From Streptomyces sp. NBC_00377 (GTDB lineage: Bacteria; Actinomycetota; Actinomycetes; Streptomycetales; Streptomycetaceae): DNA of 64,000 nt. This document shows positions 1 through 8,204 of the stretch, in pieces. Under the pieces are notes generated by a model. It saw only the letters and a list, made by a program, of their open reading frames with translations. It had not been told where the DNA came from and did not search any database. The stretch's first letter is position 1. Each line of letters begins with the position of its first letter. The translations under genes were made by a program, and so were the position numbers. The stretch spans positions 5,332,001 to 5,396,000 of the forward strand of contig NZ_CP107958.1 of NCBI RefSeq assembly GCF_036075115.1, in the 5' to 3' direction.

Positions 1-516
1 GATCGCCACGTCGGTGGTGCCGCCGATCCAGTACAGGAGCGTGAAGGCCACGGCGGCGGCGGGCACGGACAGCGCGGCGGCGACGAAGGACGCGGCCGTG
101 AGGGACCGGCGGCCACGCGGCAGCACCTTCACCAGGGCCCGGAAGACGGCGTACGACACGACCGTCGTGACGATCGCCATGTCGGTGACGTTCACGCCGA
201 GCGCGGTCAGCCCGCCGTCGGCGAAGAGGATGCCCTGCATCAGCAGGACCACGGACACGCACAGGACCCCGGTGTAGGGGCCCACGAGTATCGCGGCGAG
301 TGCGCCGCCGAGCAGATGTCCGCTGGTTCCCGCGGCGACGGGGAAGTTCAGCATCTGCACGGCGAAGATGAACGCCGCGACGAGGCCGGCCAACGGCGCG
401 GTCCGGTCGTCGAGCTCGCGGCGCGCGCCGCGCAGGCTCACGGCGATGGCGCCGGCGGCGACGACCGCGGTCACGGCGGAGGTCGGGGCGTTGATGAATC
501 CGTCGGGTACGTGCAC
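1..516 (-). CDS. cbiM: Energy-coupling-factor cobalt/nickel transporter permease CbiM/NikM, 3' end outside window
   Basis: Metal-binding membrane subunit of an ECF-type Co2+/Ni2+ importer. The visible 172 residues begin M-H-V-P-D-G-F and contain S-G-H-L-L-G-G with His67. In NikM/CbiM the N-terminal Met-His and this His hold the metal, so the binding site looks intact. Several hydrophobic helices follow. The GTG at 516 is chosen because family members start exactly at this Met-His and no other in-frame start fits. The window edge cuts the gene; partner genes (CbiN/NikN, CbiQ, CbiO) would lie beyond it. Nickel versus cobalt cannot be decided from the protein; the upstream Nur-like box favours nickel. 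Confidence 0.9.
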   Translation of the reverse strand, partial: MHVPDGFINAPTSAVTAVVAAGAIAVSLRGARRELDDRTAPLAGLVAAFIFAVQMLNFPVAAGTSGHLLGGALAAILVGPYTGVLCVSVVLLMQGILFADGGLTALGVNVTDMAIVTTVVSYAVFRALVKVLPRGRRSLTAASFVAAALSVPAAAVAFTLLYWIGGTTDVAI

Positions 517-537
517 CCGTCGATGATAGGGGCTTAA

Positions 538-552
538 TGCGAATGGTTCGCA
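538..552 (-). promoter_or_regulatory. Nur-like operator upstream of cbiM
   Basis: Perfect palindrome TGCGAA-TGG-TTCGCA, reading on the gene strand TTGCGAACCATTCGCAT. It fits the TGC-N9-GCA core of the Streptomyces Nur box (known consensus tTGCaa-N5-ttGCAA). It sits 22 nt upstream of the cbiM GTG, where a bound Fur-family repressor would cover the transcription start. The palindrome is seen directly; assignment to Nur (nickel-responsive Fur homologue) is inference. Confidence 0.5.
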
Positions 553-698
553 AGAGCGAGAGGCTTGTTCATGCCGACCCGTGTATCGCGCAGGTGATAT
601 ATGCCCGTACAGGAAGCGCGATCCGCAAAATATGCGACATTGGAGGGAAGCGGATTCATGGCTTCCGCACAGATCACCCTGCGTGAGAGGGCCGGTCG

Positions 699-1049
699 AT
701 GGACGTAGTCGAGCAGTACGCGCGAGCCCACATCGTGAACGACGCCGGCCGGATCGGGGAAGACGCGGCCGTACCCGTCGTCCTGCGCTACGACCCCGGG
801 GAACCCCGATCGGTCCGCGTCGGGCTGCCCGACCGCCGGGAGTGGACGTTCTCCCGCGCCCTTCTCGAACAGGGGCTGCGCGCCCCGGCCGGTACCGGAG
901 AGGTGCGGATCTGGCCGTGCGGACGGGTCCAGGCCGTCGTCGAGTTCCACTCCGCGCACGGCGTCTCGGTCGTGCAGTTCGAGTCGAAGACGCTGCTGCG
1001 GTTCCTGCGGCGCACCTACACGGCGACGGCGCAGCCCGTCACGCACTGA
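699..1049 (+). CDS. ssgE: SsgA-like sporulation and cell-division protein, probably SsgE
   Basis: Small (116 aa) member of the SsgA-like family, restricted to sporulating actinomycetes. These proteins help localise division and peptidoglycan-remodelling enzymes during septation and spore separation. Visible family landmarks are L-R-Y-D-P-G-E-P at about 27-35, E-W-T-F-S-R-A-L-L near 48, G-E-V-R-I-W-P near 68 and F-E-S-K-T-L-L-R-F-L near 95. GAGAGG lies 8 nt before the ATG. It stands divergent from cbiM and next to two penicillin-binding protein genes; that neighbourhood is what I remember for ssgE of S. coelicolor, hence the name. Paralogue identity within the family is less certain than the family itself. 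Confidence 0.8.
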   Translation: MDVVEQYARAHIVNDAGRIGEDAAVPVVLRYDPGEPRSVRVGLPDRREWTFSRALLEQGLRAPAGTGEVRIWPCGRVQAVVEFHSAHGVSVVQFESKTLLRFLRRTYTATAQPVTH

Positions 1050-1158
1050 GGGCCGCCCGTTCGGACCGGACCGCAGACGTGTGGGGCACGCGCCTCTGCG
1101 GCGAGCCGTCCCGTCGCCTCCTCCGGCCTGATCCGAGAGACAGAACCCCAGCCGGGTC

Positions 1159-2838
1159 TCAGCCGCCCATCCGCAGCAGCGACGCCACGATCGGACCGGC
1201 CGTGTCGCCGCCGTGGCCGCCCGCCTGGACGACACCGGCGGCCGCCAGGTCGCCGCGGTAGGCGGTGAACCAGCCGTTGGGCTTGTCCTGGCTGTCGACC
1301 TCCGCCGAGCCCGTCTTGGCGCCGTAGTCGGGGCCCAGACCGGACATGGCCTCGGCGGCGGTGCCGGCCGCGGCCGTGTAGTTCATCAGCTCCCGCAACT
1401 GCGACACCGTGGACGAGGACATCGTGCGCGAGGCCTTCGCCAGCGTGCGGCCGTCCACCGACGGGGCGACCAGGTACGGCTGGTGGAAACTGCCCGCCTT
1501 CACGGTGGCGGCGACCGACGCCATGTTCAGCGGGTTCATCCGGACGCCGCCCTGGCCGATCAGCGACGCCGCCATCTGGGCCGCCGACTGCACCGGCACC
1601 GAGCCGTCGAAGGACGGCACGCCGATGGCCCAGTTGTTCATCGACAGCCCGAACACCTGCTGCGCCTGCTTGGTCAGGCTGTCGTTGCTCAGCTCGGGCG
1701 CCTGGCTGATGAAGGCGGTGTTGCAGGAGCGGGCGAAGCTCGCCTTGAACGTGCCGCCGGTGATCTGGAAGTCGTCGTCGTTGTGGAACTTCCAGCCGCC
1801 GTAGGTGAACGTCTTCGGGCAGGGGTGCACCTTGTCCGCCGACGCGAGGTCCTTCTCGATGAGCAGCGACGAGGTGATCACCTTCATGGTGGAACCGGGC
1901 GCCAGCGAGCCGTTGAACGCGGTGTTGAAGCCGTGACCGGCGTTCGCCACCGCGAGGATCTCGCCGGTCGAGGGCCGCATCACGACCACCGACGAGCGCG
2001 CGGTCTTCGCCACCTGCTGCTCGGCGGCCGCCTGGAGGGTGGGGCTCAGTGTGGTCCGCACGGTGCCCGGGGTGCCCTTGCTGAGCTCCAGCAGCGTCTT
2101 GTCGGAGGCCTTCTTCGCCTTCGACGCCTTGCCTCGGACCGCCCGGAGCTCCACGCCGGCCTTGCCGCCCGCCTTCTTGCCGTACTTCTCCCGCAGGCCG
2201 TCCAGGACCGGCTCCAGGGAGGGGTACGCGGCCGCCGTGAGCTCGCCGCCCTTGCTGTCGAGGGCCTTGACCGGCGGGGTGCCGGACTCTCCGGTGACGA
2301 GGGTGTCGCCGTCCTGGAGGTCCGGGTGGACGACGGACGCGTGCCAGTCGACCTGCGCCTTGCCGTTCTTCGGGTTGCGGACGACGGTGAGGGCGCTGTC
2401 GTACGCGAGCGGCTTGCTGACGTTCTTGTACTTCACCGTGCCCTTCACGGAGAACGGGATCTTCGTGCCGCTGGGCGTGCCGGCGGTGAGGGTGACGCCC
2501 GTGATGTGGGCGTCCTTGGTGTAGCCGGTCAGAAGGGCGGTCGCGGCCGCCGAGTCGTCCGTGGCGGCGGCCGCCCCGGTCACCTTGCCCTGCTGCCAGG
2601 CCGTCAGGAACCGGGTGGCCGCGGACTGCGCCTCGGTCGCCGACGGCGCATCGGCCCTGACCCTGGGCACCTGCTTGCCGTTGGCGGCCGCGGCGGAACC
2701 CTCGTCGGCCGCCGCTCCGCCGCCGTACAGCGCCCAGACGCCGAACCCCGTCCCGCCGACCACCACGGCGATCATGCCGCCGGCCACGGCGGGCCGCCGC
2801 TTCTTGCGCCGTTCCTCGACGCGCCTTCGCTTGCCCAC
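1159..2838 (-). CDS. Penicillin-binding protein (transpeptidase) with MecA_N-like domain
   Basis: Peptidoglycan DD-transpeptidase, 559 aa, N-anchored in the membrane: basic N-terminus (K-R-R-R, R-R-K-K-R-R), then a helix at about 19-40. An NTF2-like/MecA_N domain follows (about 70-180), then a dimerisation-type linker and the transpeptidase domain. All three active-site motifs are present: S-T-M-K with nucleophile Ser316, S-C-N at 371-373 and K-T-G at 508-510. GTG start at 2838 has GGAGG 8 nt upstream. The paralogue at 2983-4620 lies upstream in the same direction, 144 nt away. Adjacent to ssgE, it probably acts in septal or spore-wall synthesis (inference). Confidence 0.92.
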   Translation of the reverse strand: MGKRRRVEERRKKRRPAVAGGMIAVVVGGTGFGVWALYGGGAAADEGSAAAANGKQVPRVRADAPSATEAQSAATRFLTAWQQGKVTGAAAATDDSAAATALLTGYTKDAHITGVTLTAGTPSGTKIPFSVKGTVKYKNVSKPLAYDSALTVVRNPKNGKAQVDWHASVVHPDLQDGDTLVTGESGTPPVKALDSKGGELTAAAYPSLEPVLDGLREKYGKKAGGKAGVELRAVRGKASKAKKASDKTLLELSKGTPGTVRTTLSPTLQAAAEQQVAKTARSSVVVMRPSTGEILAVANAGHGFNTAFNGSLAPGSTMKVITSSLLIEKDLASADKVHPCPKTFTYGGWKFHNDDDFQITGGTFKASFARSCNTAFISQAPELSNDSLTKQAQQVFGLSMNNWAIGVPSFDGSVPVQSAAQMAASLIGQGGVRMNPLNMASVAATVKAGSFHQPYLVAPSVDGRTLAKASRTMSSSTVSQLRELMNYTAAAGTAAEAMSGLGPDYGAKTGSAEVDSQDKPNGWFTAYRGDLAAAGVVQAGGHGGDTAGPIVASLLRMGG

Positions 2839-2982
2839 TGCCAGGTCCTCCGGATCCCCAGGGGCTTTCCCCCCAGCCCCGCTGCCCTCGTTGCCCTCAC
2901 GACCCCAACGACGGCAACCACCCTAGAGTCCCGTGCTGTGAGGGTGACGTCACGTGTGACGTCAGCCACCGTGGCCGTCTGT

Positions 2983-4620
2983 TCAGCCCGCCCGCAGCAC
3001 CGCCACGACGATCGGGCCGGACGCGTCGACGCCGTGCCCGCCGTCCTGGGCCATCGCCGCGGCCGCGACGTCCCCCCGGTACCCGGTGAACCAGCTGTCG
3101 GACCTCGCTTGTCCGTCGACCTCGGCGGAACCCGTCTTCGCGCCGATCCCACCGCTCAGCCCGGCCATCACCTGGGCTGCGGTGCCGCTGGTCGCGGTGC
3201 GGTTCATCATGGAGCGCAGTTGCTGCACGGTGCTCGACGACAGGCCACGCGCGTGTGCCGGTGTACGGCCGTCGAGGCTGAGCGGCACGATCACCGGCTG
3301 CCGGAAGGTGCCCGTCATCGCGGTCGCCGTGACCGACGCCATGTTCAGCGGGTTCATCTGGACCTGGCCCTGGCCGATCAGCGCGGCCGCGGTGTCCGGT
3401 CCTCCGGCGGCCGGCACGGAGCCGTCGAAGGACGGGATGCCGGTCTGCCAGTCGAGGCCGATCCCGAAGCGCTCCTTGGCCTCCTCGGTCAGCGAGTCGA
3501 CCTTCACCTCGTCCGCGAACTTCACGAACGCCGTGTTGCAGGAGCGGGCGAAGCTCTCGGAGAGGGTCGCGTTCTCGTTCGGCTTCATGCCGGTGATGTT
3601 GTGGAAGGTCTGGCTCTCGGAGACGGCCGAGGGCGGGCAGGGCGCGGGACCGTTCGCGGTGGTGAGCCCGCCGTCGATGAGGGTCGCCGCGCTGACGATC
3701 TTCATCGTGGAGCCGGGCGCCACCTCTCCGAGGAACGCGGCGTTCCAGCCGTCCGTCCGGTTGTTCGCGACCGCCAGCACCTCGCCGGTGCTCGGCTTGA
3801 CCGCCACCACCGACGACTGGGCGTACTTCTCCACCGCCTTCTCGGCGGCCGCCTGCACGCCCGCGCTGAGGGTGGTGGGCAGTTTGCCCGGCTTGCCCTC
3901 GGCGAGGGTCAGCAGCGGGGTGTCGGCGCTGTCCGGGGTGACGTGTCTGATCGCCAGCTCGATGCCGGCCGTTCCGCCAGCCTTGGTGCCGTACTTGGCG
4001 CGCAGCTGGTCGAGGATGGGCCCGAGGGAGGGGTACTTCTCCTTCGTCAGGACCTTGCCGTCCCGGTCCACGGCCTCGATCGCCGGCGCCGCCGAAGCAC
4101 CCGTGACCAGCGTGTCGTCCATGGACTTCAGCTCGGGGTGCACCACCGAGGGCGCCCAGTCCACCAGTGCCTTCCCGGTGGTGAGGCCCCGCACGACGGT
4201 CAGCTGGCTCCGGTACGCGAGCGGCTTGGACTTCCCCTGGTACGACACCGTCGCCTTGACGCTGAACGGCACCCGGGCGCCGACCGGCGCGCCCGGGGTG
4301 ATCTTCACTCCGGTGATGTGCGCCGCCTGGCCGTAGGAGGTCAGGAGGGGTTCGGCCTTCGCCGCGTTGTTGGTGAGATCGGCGGCCGCGGCGGCCTGTC
4401 CCTTCGTCCAGGCGGCGAAGAATTTGGTGCTCGCCTCCTTCACCTCGGACCCGCTCGGCGGCCCGGTCTTGACGACGGCGGGTTCACCGCCCGCCGATCC
4501 GTCGCCCCCGTTGCCGCCGTCGTTCAGCGCGTTCACGAGGTTGAAGGCCCCGTACCCGGCCCCGCCCACCATCACGGCGAACACTGAGCCGACAATGGCC
4601 GCTTTGGCCCCCTTGCGCAT
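2983..4620 (-). CDS. Penicillin-binding protein (transpeptidase), paralogue of the downstream gene
   Basis: 545-residue DD-transpeptidase with the same architecture as the 1159-2838 product: an N-terminal helix (about 8-28), an NTF2-like/MecA_N domain, a linker domain and a transpeptidase domain. Active-site motifs are S-T-M-K with Ser304, S-C-N from 360 and K-T-G from 495. ATG at 4620 is preceded by GGGAGGA at 8 nt spacing. The two proteins share motifs and linker phrases such as F-A-R-S-C-N-T-A-F and P-L-N-M-A-S-V, so they arose by tandem duplication. An 18-bp inverted repeat in the upstream region (4666-4683) may be its operator. Confidence 0.92.
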   Translation of the reverse strand: MRKGAKAAIVGSVFAVMVGGAGYGAFNLVNALNDGGNGGDGSAGGEPAVVKTGPPSGSEVKEASTKFFAAWTKGQAAAAADLTNNAAKAEPLLTSYGQAAHITGVKITPGAPVGARVPFSVKATVSYQGKSKPLAYRSQLTVVRGLTTGKALVDWAPSVVHPELKSMDDTLVTGASAAPAIEAVDRDGKVLTKEKYPSLGPILDQLRAKYGTKAGGTAGIELAIRHVTPDSADTPLLTLAEGKPGKLPTTLSAGVQAAAEKAVEKYAQSSVVAVKPSTGEVLAVANNRTDGWNAAFLGEVAPGSTMKIVSAATLIDGGLTTANGPAPCPPSAVSESQTFHNITGMKPNENATLSESFARSCNTAFVKFADEVKVDSLTEEAKERFGIGLDWQTGIPSFDGSVPAAGGPDTAAALIGQGQVQMNPLNMASVTATAMTGTFRQPVIVPLSLDGRTPAHARGLSSSTVQQLRSMMNRTATSGTAAQVMAGLSGGIGAKTGSAEVDGQARSDSWFTGYRGDVAAAAMAQDGGHGVDASGPIVVAVLRAG

Positions 4621-4665
4621 GGTGTGGATCCTCCCCGTTGTCCCCGTCGCCGCCCTCGCGGGCCA

Positions 4666-4683
4666 TTCTGAACACGTTCAGAA
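4666..4683. promoter_or_regulatory. 18-bp perfect inverted repeat upstream of the PBP operon
   Basis: TTCTGAACACGTTCAGAA: two perfect 8-bp arms around a 2-bp centre, 46 bp upstream of the 4620 start. Size and symmetry fit a dimeric regulator site. The binding protein is unknown. Confidence 0.45.
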
Positions 4684-4705
4684 AGTGCGCTCAGCCTCAC
4701 ACTAA

Positions 4706-4740
4706 GCGGAAAGGGCAACTGGCGGGGCAGGAGTTTCCGC
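4706..4740 (-). terminator. Weak hairpin downstream of pmt
   Basis: Arms GCGGAAA and TTTCCGC (7 bp) around a 21-nt loop, just past the pmt stop codon. The loop is large and there is no U-tract, so this is only a candidate terminator. Confidence 0.3.
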
Positions 4741-4745
4741 AATCG

Positions 4746-6497
4746 TTAGACCCATGTATCCAGCCACATACGTGAACGCCAGTCGTCGATCGGGATCGCC
4801 TGCCCCGTGTACAGGGGCCAGAAGTAGATGAAGTTCCAGGCGATGAGCAGGACGAGGACGCCCGCTCCCGTGGCGCCCGCCACGCGGCGGGTGTCGCCGG
4901 CGCCCGGTGGGCCGACGAGCGCGCCGATCATCATCGCCACCGCGAGGCACAGGAAGGGCAGGAAGACGACGGCGTAGAAGAGGAAGATCGTGCGTTCCTG
5001 GTACATGAACCACGGCAGGTAGCCGGCCGCGATACCGCAGACGATCGCGCCCGCGCGCCAGTCGCGGCGGAACAGCCAGCGCCACAGGACGTAGAGGATC
5101 GCGAAGCAGGCCGCCCACCACAGCAGCGGGGTGCCGATCGCCAGGACCTCGCGGGCGCACTTCTCGCCCGCGTCGGACGGGCAGCCGTCCTTGCCGGGGG
5201 CGGGCGACTCGTAGAAGTACGAGACAGGCCGGCCCAGGACGAGCCAGCTCCACGGGTTCGACTGGTACGTGTGCGGCGAGGTGAGGTGGGTGTGGAACTC
5301 GTAGACCTCGTGCTCGTAGTGCCACAGGCTGCGCCACCAGTCGGGGAACAGCCAGGTCCAGTTGCCGCCCTTGCCGTCGGTCGCCGCCCAGCTGCGGTAG
5401 TAGCCGCCCTTGCCGTCGGTGGCGGACAGGATCCAGCCCGTCCACGACACCAGGTAGGTGATCAGCGCGACCGGGACCGTGGCGAGGAACGCGATGCCCG
5501 TGTCGCGCCTCAGCACCGCCAGGTACGGATGGCGGGCGCCCGCCACCTTGCGCGAGCCGACGTCCCACAACACCGCCATCAGGCAGAACGCGACCAGGAT
5601 GTACAGGCCGTTCCACTTCGTGCCGATGGCCAGACCCAGCATCAGGCCCGCGCCCCAGCGCCAGGGCCGCCAGCCCAGACCCGTGGTCTGCGCGATGTGC
5701 GGATCGGGACGGTGGCGGCCGTCCGCGTCCACGGGAAGCGCGGCGGCGAGTCTCGCGCGCGCCCTGTCCCGGTCGACCACCAGACAGCCGAAGGCCGCCA
5801 GCACGAAGAACATCAGCACGCCGTCGAGCAGCGAGGTACGGCTCATCACGAAGGCGAGCCCGTCGACCGCCATCAGCGCACCCGCCAGGCAGCCCAGGAA
5901 GGTGGAGCGGAAGATCCGGCGGCCGATCCGGCACAGCAGCAGGACACTGAGGGTGCCGAGCACCGCCGTCATGAACCGCCAGCCGAACGGGTCGAACCCG
6001 AAGATCAGTTCGCCCAGCCCGATCACGTACTTGCCGACCGGCGGATGCACGACGTACGCCGCGTCCGCCGGGATCGTCACATGCCCGCCCGTGGAGAGGA
6101 TGACGTCGTTGGCGTTCTTGTCCCAGTTGACCTCGAACCCGCGGTGGACGACCGCCCACGCGTCCTTCGCGTAGTACGTCTCGTCGAATATCACCGCCTT
6201 GGGGCTGCCCAGGTGCCAGAACCGCAGCACGCCCGCCAGCAGCGTGACCAGCAGCGGACCGCCCCAGGGCGACCAGCGCGCGATCCGGTCCGTCCACAGG
6301 GGCGGGATCCCCAGGGCCTGCCACAACCGCGGACTGGGCTGCGCGAACGGCGGCACCAGCCGCTCCCGGACGTCGGCGGAGGGCTCCGCGGTGTATCCGA
6401 AGCGGCGCAGCCGTTGCTGCCACGACGGCCGCTGGTCGGGCGGCGTCCGGCCTTGCCGGTAGTCCGTGGAGTCCATGGAGGACGCGGTACTGGTCAC
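4746..6497 (-). CDS. pmt: Protein O-mannosyltransferase (Pmt), GT39 family
   Basis: Integral membrane enzyme that transfers mannose from polyprenyl phosphate mannose to Ser/Thr of exported proteins (583 aa). Signs: the first-loop acidic motif F-D-E-T-Y-Y-A-K-D near 100, V-H-P-P-V-G-K-Y near 143, about ten hydrophobic helices, and the C-terminal W-P-L-Y region. In S. coelicolor, Pmt glycosylation affects phage phiC31 infection and antibiotic sensitivity. GTG at 6497 is preferred because TACGAT lies exactly 6 nt upstream, the layout of a leaderless transcript. The open frame continues to 7562, but that stretch is antisense to rsmI and not Pmt-like. Divergent from rsmI. Confidence 0.93.
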   Translation of the reverse strand: MTSTASSMDSTDYRQGRTPPDQRPSWQQRLRRFGYTAEPSADVRERLVPPFAQPSPRLWQALGIPPLWTDRIARWSPWGGPLLVTLLAGVLRFWHLGSPKAVIFDETYYAKDAWAVVHRGFEVNWDKNANDVILSTGGHVTIPADAAYVVHPPVGKYVIGLGELIFGFDPFGWRFMTAVLGTLSVLLLCRIGRRIFRSTFLGCLAGALMAVDGLAFVMSRTSLLDGVLMFFVLAAFGCLVVDRDRARARLAAALPVDADGRHRPDPHIAQTTGLGWRPWRWGAGLMLGLAIGTKWNGLYILVAFCLMAVLWDVGSRKVAGARHPYLAVLRRDTGIAFLATVPVALITYLVSWTGWILSATDGKGGYYRSWAATDGKGGNWTWLFPDWWRSLWHYEHEVYEFHTHLTSPHTYQSNPWSWLVLGRPVSYFYESPAPGKDGCPSDAGEKCAREVLAIGTPLLWWAACFAILYVLWRWLFRRDWRAGAIVCGIAAGYLPWFMYQERTIFLFYAVVFLPFLCLAVAMMIGALVGPPGAGDTRRVAGATGAGVLVLLIAWNFIYFWPLYTGQAIPIDDWRSRMWLDTWV

Positions 6498-6503
6498 CGC
6501 GCC

Positions 6504-6509
6504 ATCGTA
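6504..6509 (-). promoter_or_regulatory. -10 box of pmt (leaderless)
   Basis: TACGAT on the minus strand, 6 nt before the GTG at 6497. It matches TANNNT and would place transcription start on the start codon. Confidence 0.45.
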
Positions 6510-6593
6510 GGGAACAGGTCTGTGTGAGTCCCGTGCATGGGCCCTACCCGGCCTGGTCGACCGAGCCGTGTCCCGCCCTGCGAGGATGGAAAC

Positions 6594-7454
6594 GTGACAG
6601 CTACGCCCGGAATCCTCGTTCTCGCCGGCACTCCCATCGGCGACGTCTCCGACGCCCCGCCCCGGCTCGCCGAGGAGCTGGCCGGGGCCGACGTCATCGC
6701 CGCCGAGGACACGCGCCGGCTCCGGCGGCTGACCCAGGCGCTCGGTGTGACGCCCAAGGGGCGTGTCGTGTCCTACTTCGAGGGCAACGAGTCCGGCCGT
6801 ACCCCCGAGCTGGTGAAGGAACTGGTGGGCGGCGCGCGCGTGCTGCTCGTGACCGACGCCGGGATGCCGTCCGTCTCGGACCCCGGGTACCGGCTGGTCG
6901 CCGCGGCCGTCGAGCAGGACATCCGGGTCACCGCCGTCCCCGGCCCGTCCGCGGTGCTCACCGCGCTGGCCCTGTCCGGGCTCCCGGTCGACCGGTTTTG
7001 CTTCGAGGGATTCCTGCCGAGGAAGGCGGGGGAGCGGCTCTCCCGGCTGCGGGAGGTGGCGCAGGAGCGCCGGACCCTCGTGTACTTCGAGGCCCCGCAC
7101 CGGCTCGACGACACCCTCGCCGCGATGGCCGAGGCGTTCGGCGCGGACCGGCGGGCCGCTGTCTGCCGTGAGCTCACCAAGACGTACGAAGAGGTGAAGC
7201 GCGGCCCGCTCGGCGAACTGGCGGAATGGGCGGCCGAAGGCGTGCGGGGCGAGATCACCGTCGTCGTCACCGGGGCGCCCGAGCGCGGGCCCGAGGACTT
7301 CGACGCGACGGAGCTGGTGCGGCGCGTCCAGGTCCGCGAGGAGGCGGGCGAGCGCCGCAAGGAGGCCATCGCGGCGGTGGCGGCGGAGGCCGGGCTGCCC
7401 AAGCGGGAGGTGTTCGACGCGGTGGTGGCGGCGAAGAACGCCGGGGGCCTGTGA
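6594..7454 (+). CDS. rsmI: 16S rRNA (cytidine1402-2'-O)-methyltransferase RsmI
   Basis: SAM-dependent tetrapyrrole-methylase-fold enzyme that methylates the ribose of C1402 in 16S rRNA (286 aa). Landmarks: L-V-L-A-G-T-P-I-G-D at the N-terminus, A-A-E-D-T-R-R near 37, D-A-G-M-P-S-V-S-D-P-G-Y near 86, V-P-G-P-S-A near 116 and E-A-P-H-R-L near 166. GTG at 6594 has GAGG 7 nt upstream and gives the family N-terminus; the earlier in-frame ATG at 6537 would add an atypical tail. It forms an rRNA-modification theme with rsmA in the same plus-strand run. Confidence 0.95.
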   Translation: MTATPGILVLAGTPIGDVSDAPPRLAEELAGADVIAAEDTRRLRRLTQALGVTPKGRVVSYFEGNESGRTPELVKELVGGARVLLVTDAGMPSVSDPGYRLVAAAVEQDIRVTAVPGPSAVLTALALSGLPVDRFCFEGFLPRKAGERLSRLREVAQERRTLVYFEAPHRLDDTLAAMAEAFGADRRAAVCRELTKTYEEVKRGPLGELAEWAAEGVRGEITVVVTGAPERGPEDFDATELVRRVQVREEAGERRKEAIAAVAAEAGLPKREVFDAVVAAKNAGGL

Positions 7455-7500
7455 CGGTTGTCGCCGGGTGTTGTGAAGGGGCTCACACCCCCTCTGAGCA

Positions 7501-7527
7501 GGGCGCATGTCGTCTGAGCGTGCGCCC
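7501..7527 (+). terminator. Hairpin after rsmI
   Basis: Arms GGGCGCA and TGCGCCC (7 bp, 13-nt loop) in the 221-bp gap after rsmI. No U-run follows, so termination is tentative. Confidence 0.35.
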
Positions 7528-7675
7528 CATGTGCGGGCAAAGGACCCCGGGTGTTCTGGCAAGGGACGCCCAAATCGACTTCAACAGTGCACAGGTCGAG
7601 TGCATTCGACCCGGGGGAGGCGTCCACTGGACGACGGGACTTCAACCGTCCCACCGGCGGACCACAGGAGCGGTC

Positions 7676-8095
7676 ATGAGTGACATCACAGGGCAGACCG
7701 GCCTCCGCGGCGGCGCGAGCGCCGTCGTCAACGAGTCGTACTCCTTCGCCTGCATGCGTTGCGGGCACGGCTGGGAGCAGGCCTTCGAGATAGAGCACCA
7801 CACCGACGCCGACGGCCACCAGTTCGTCCTCTACGTGACGGACGGCCGCATCGTGCCGTCGCCGCTCAGCCGCCCCGCGTGCGTGAACTGCGACGGGCAC
7901 GTCGTGCGCATCATGCGGGCCGGGCAGGTCTCCTCGGTGCTCAGCGCGGCGCGCCAGCACAAGGCGGCCCCGGCCGGACCGGCGCAGGCGCCGGTGACGT
8001 CGGCGGAGGGACAGCCCGAGGCTCCCGCCGAGGGACAGCCGCAGCACCACTGGCACCTGTCCGATCTCCTGCACCCGTTCCGCAAGGCGAGCTAG
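7676..8095 (+). CDS. Uncharacterised actinobacterial protein with two Cys pairs (zinc-ribbon-like)
   Basis: 139-residue protein of unknown function. Two Cys-x2-Cys pairs (C-M-R-C about residue 25, C-V-N-C about 66) flank a beta-rich stretch (F-E-I-E-H-H, Q-F-V-L-Y-V-T-D-G-R), suggesting one treble-clef or zinc-ribbon domain. The second half (about 80-125) is low-complexity P/A/E/G-rich and ends in an H-W-H-L-S-D-L-L-H-P-F tail that could be an amphipathic helix. No signal peptide or membrane helix. AGGAG lies 5 nt before the ATG. Lies between rsmI and tatD; no functional link is evident. Confidence 0.8.
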   Translation: MSDITGQTGLRGGASAVVNESYSFACMRCGHGWEQAFEIEHHTDADGHQFVLYVTDGRIVPSPLSRPACVNCDGHVVRIMRAGQVSSVLSAARQHKAAPAGPAQAPVTSAEGQPEAPAEGQPQHHWHLSDLLHPFRKAS

Positions 8096-8192
8096 CCGCA
8101 GGACGGGCCACCGCAGGACGGGCAGCCGCAAGGTGAGCCGGTGCCGGTGGACAGCCGGTCGGCAGCCGGCCGACGAGGGCATGTCCCTTCCG

Positions 8193-8198
8193 TAGGAT
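8193..8198 (+). promoter_or_regulatory. -10 box of tatD (leaderless)
   Basis: TAGGAT, 6 nt before the tatD ATG. Matches TANNNT and implies transcription starting at the start codon. Confidence 0.45.
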
Positions 8199-8204
8199 CG
8201 GGAC

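Noticed and set aside
517..698. Cobalamin riboswitch before cbiM
   Set aside because: The gap to ssgE is only 182 bp and shows no B12-box-like conserved element; a Nur-like palindrome explains regulation better.
1213..4587. Plus-strand frame of 1124 codons opposite the two penicillin-binding proteins
   Set aside because: Antisense to two genes with intact catalytic motifs; long open antisense frames are expected at this GC content, and the translation is Arg/Gly-rich low complexity.
6498..7562. Extension of pmt upstream to 7562
   Set aside because: Antisense to rsmI; homologous sequence begins only after the GTG at 6497, which has its own -10 box.
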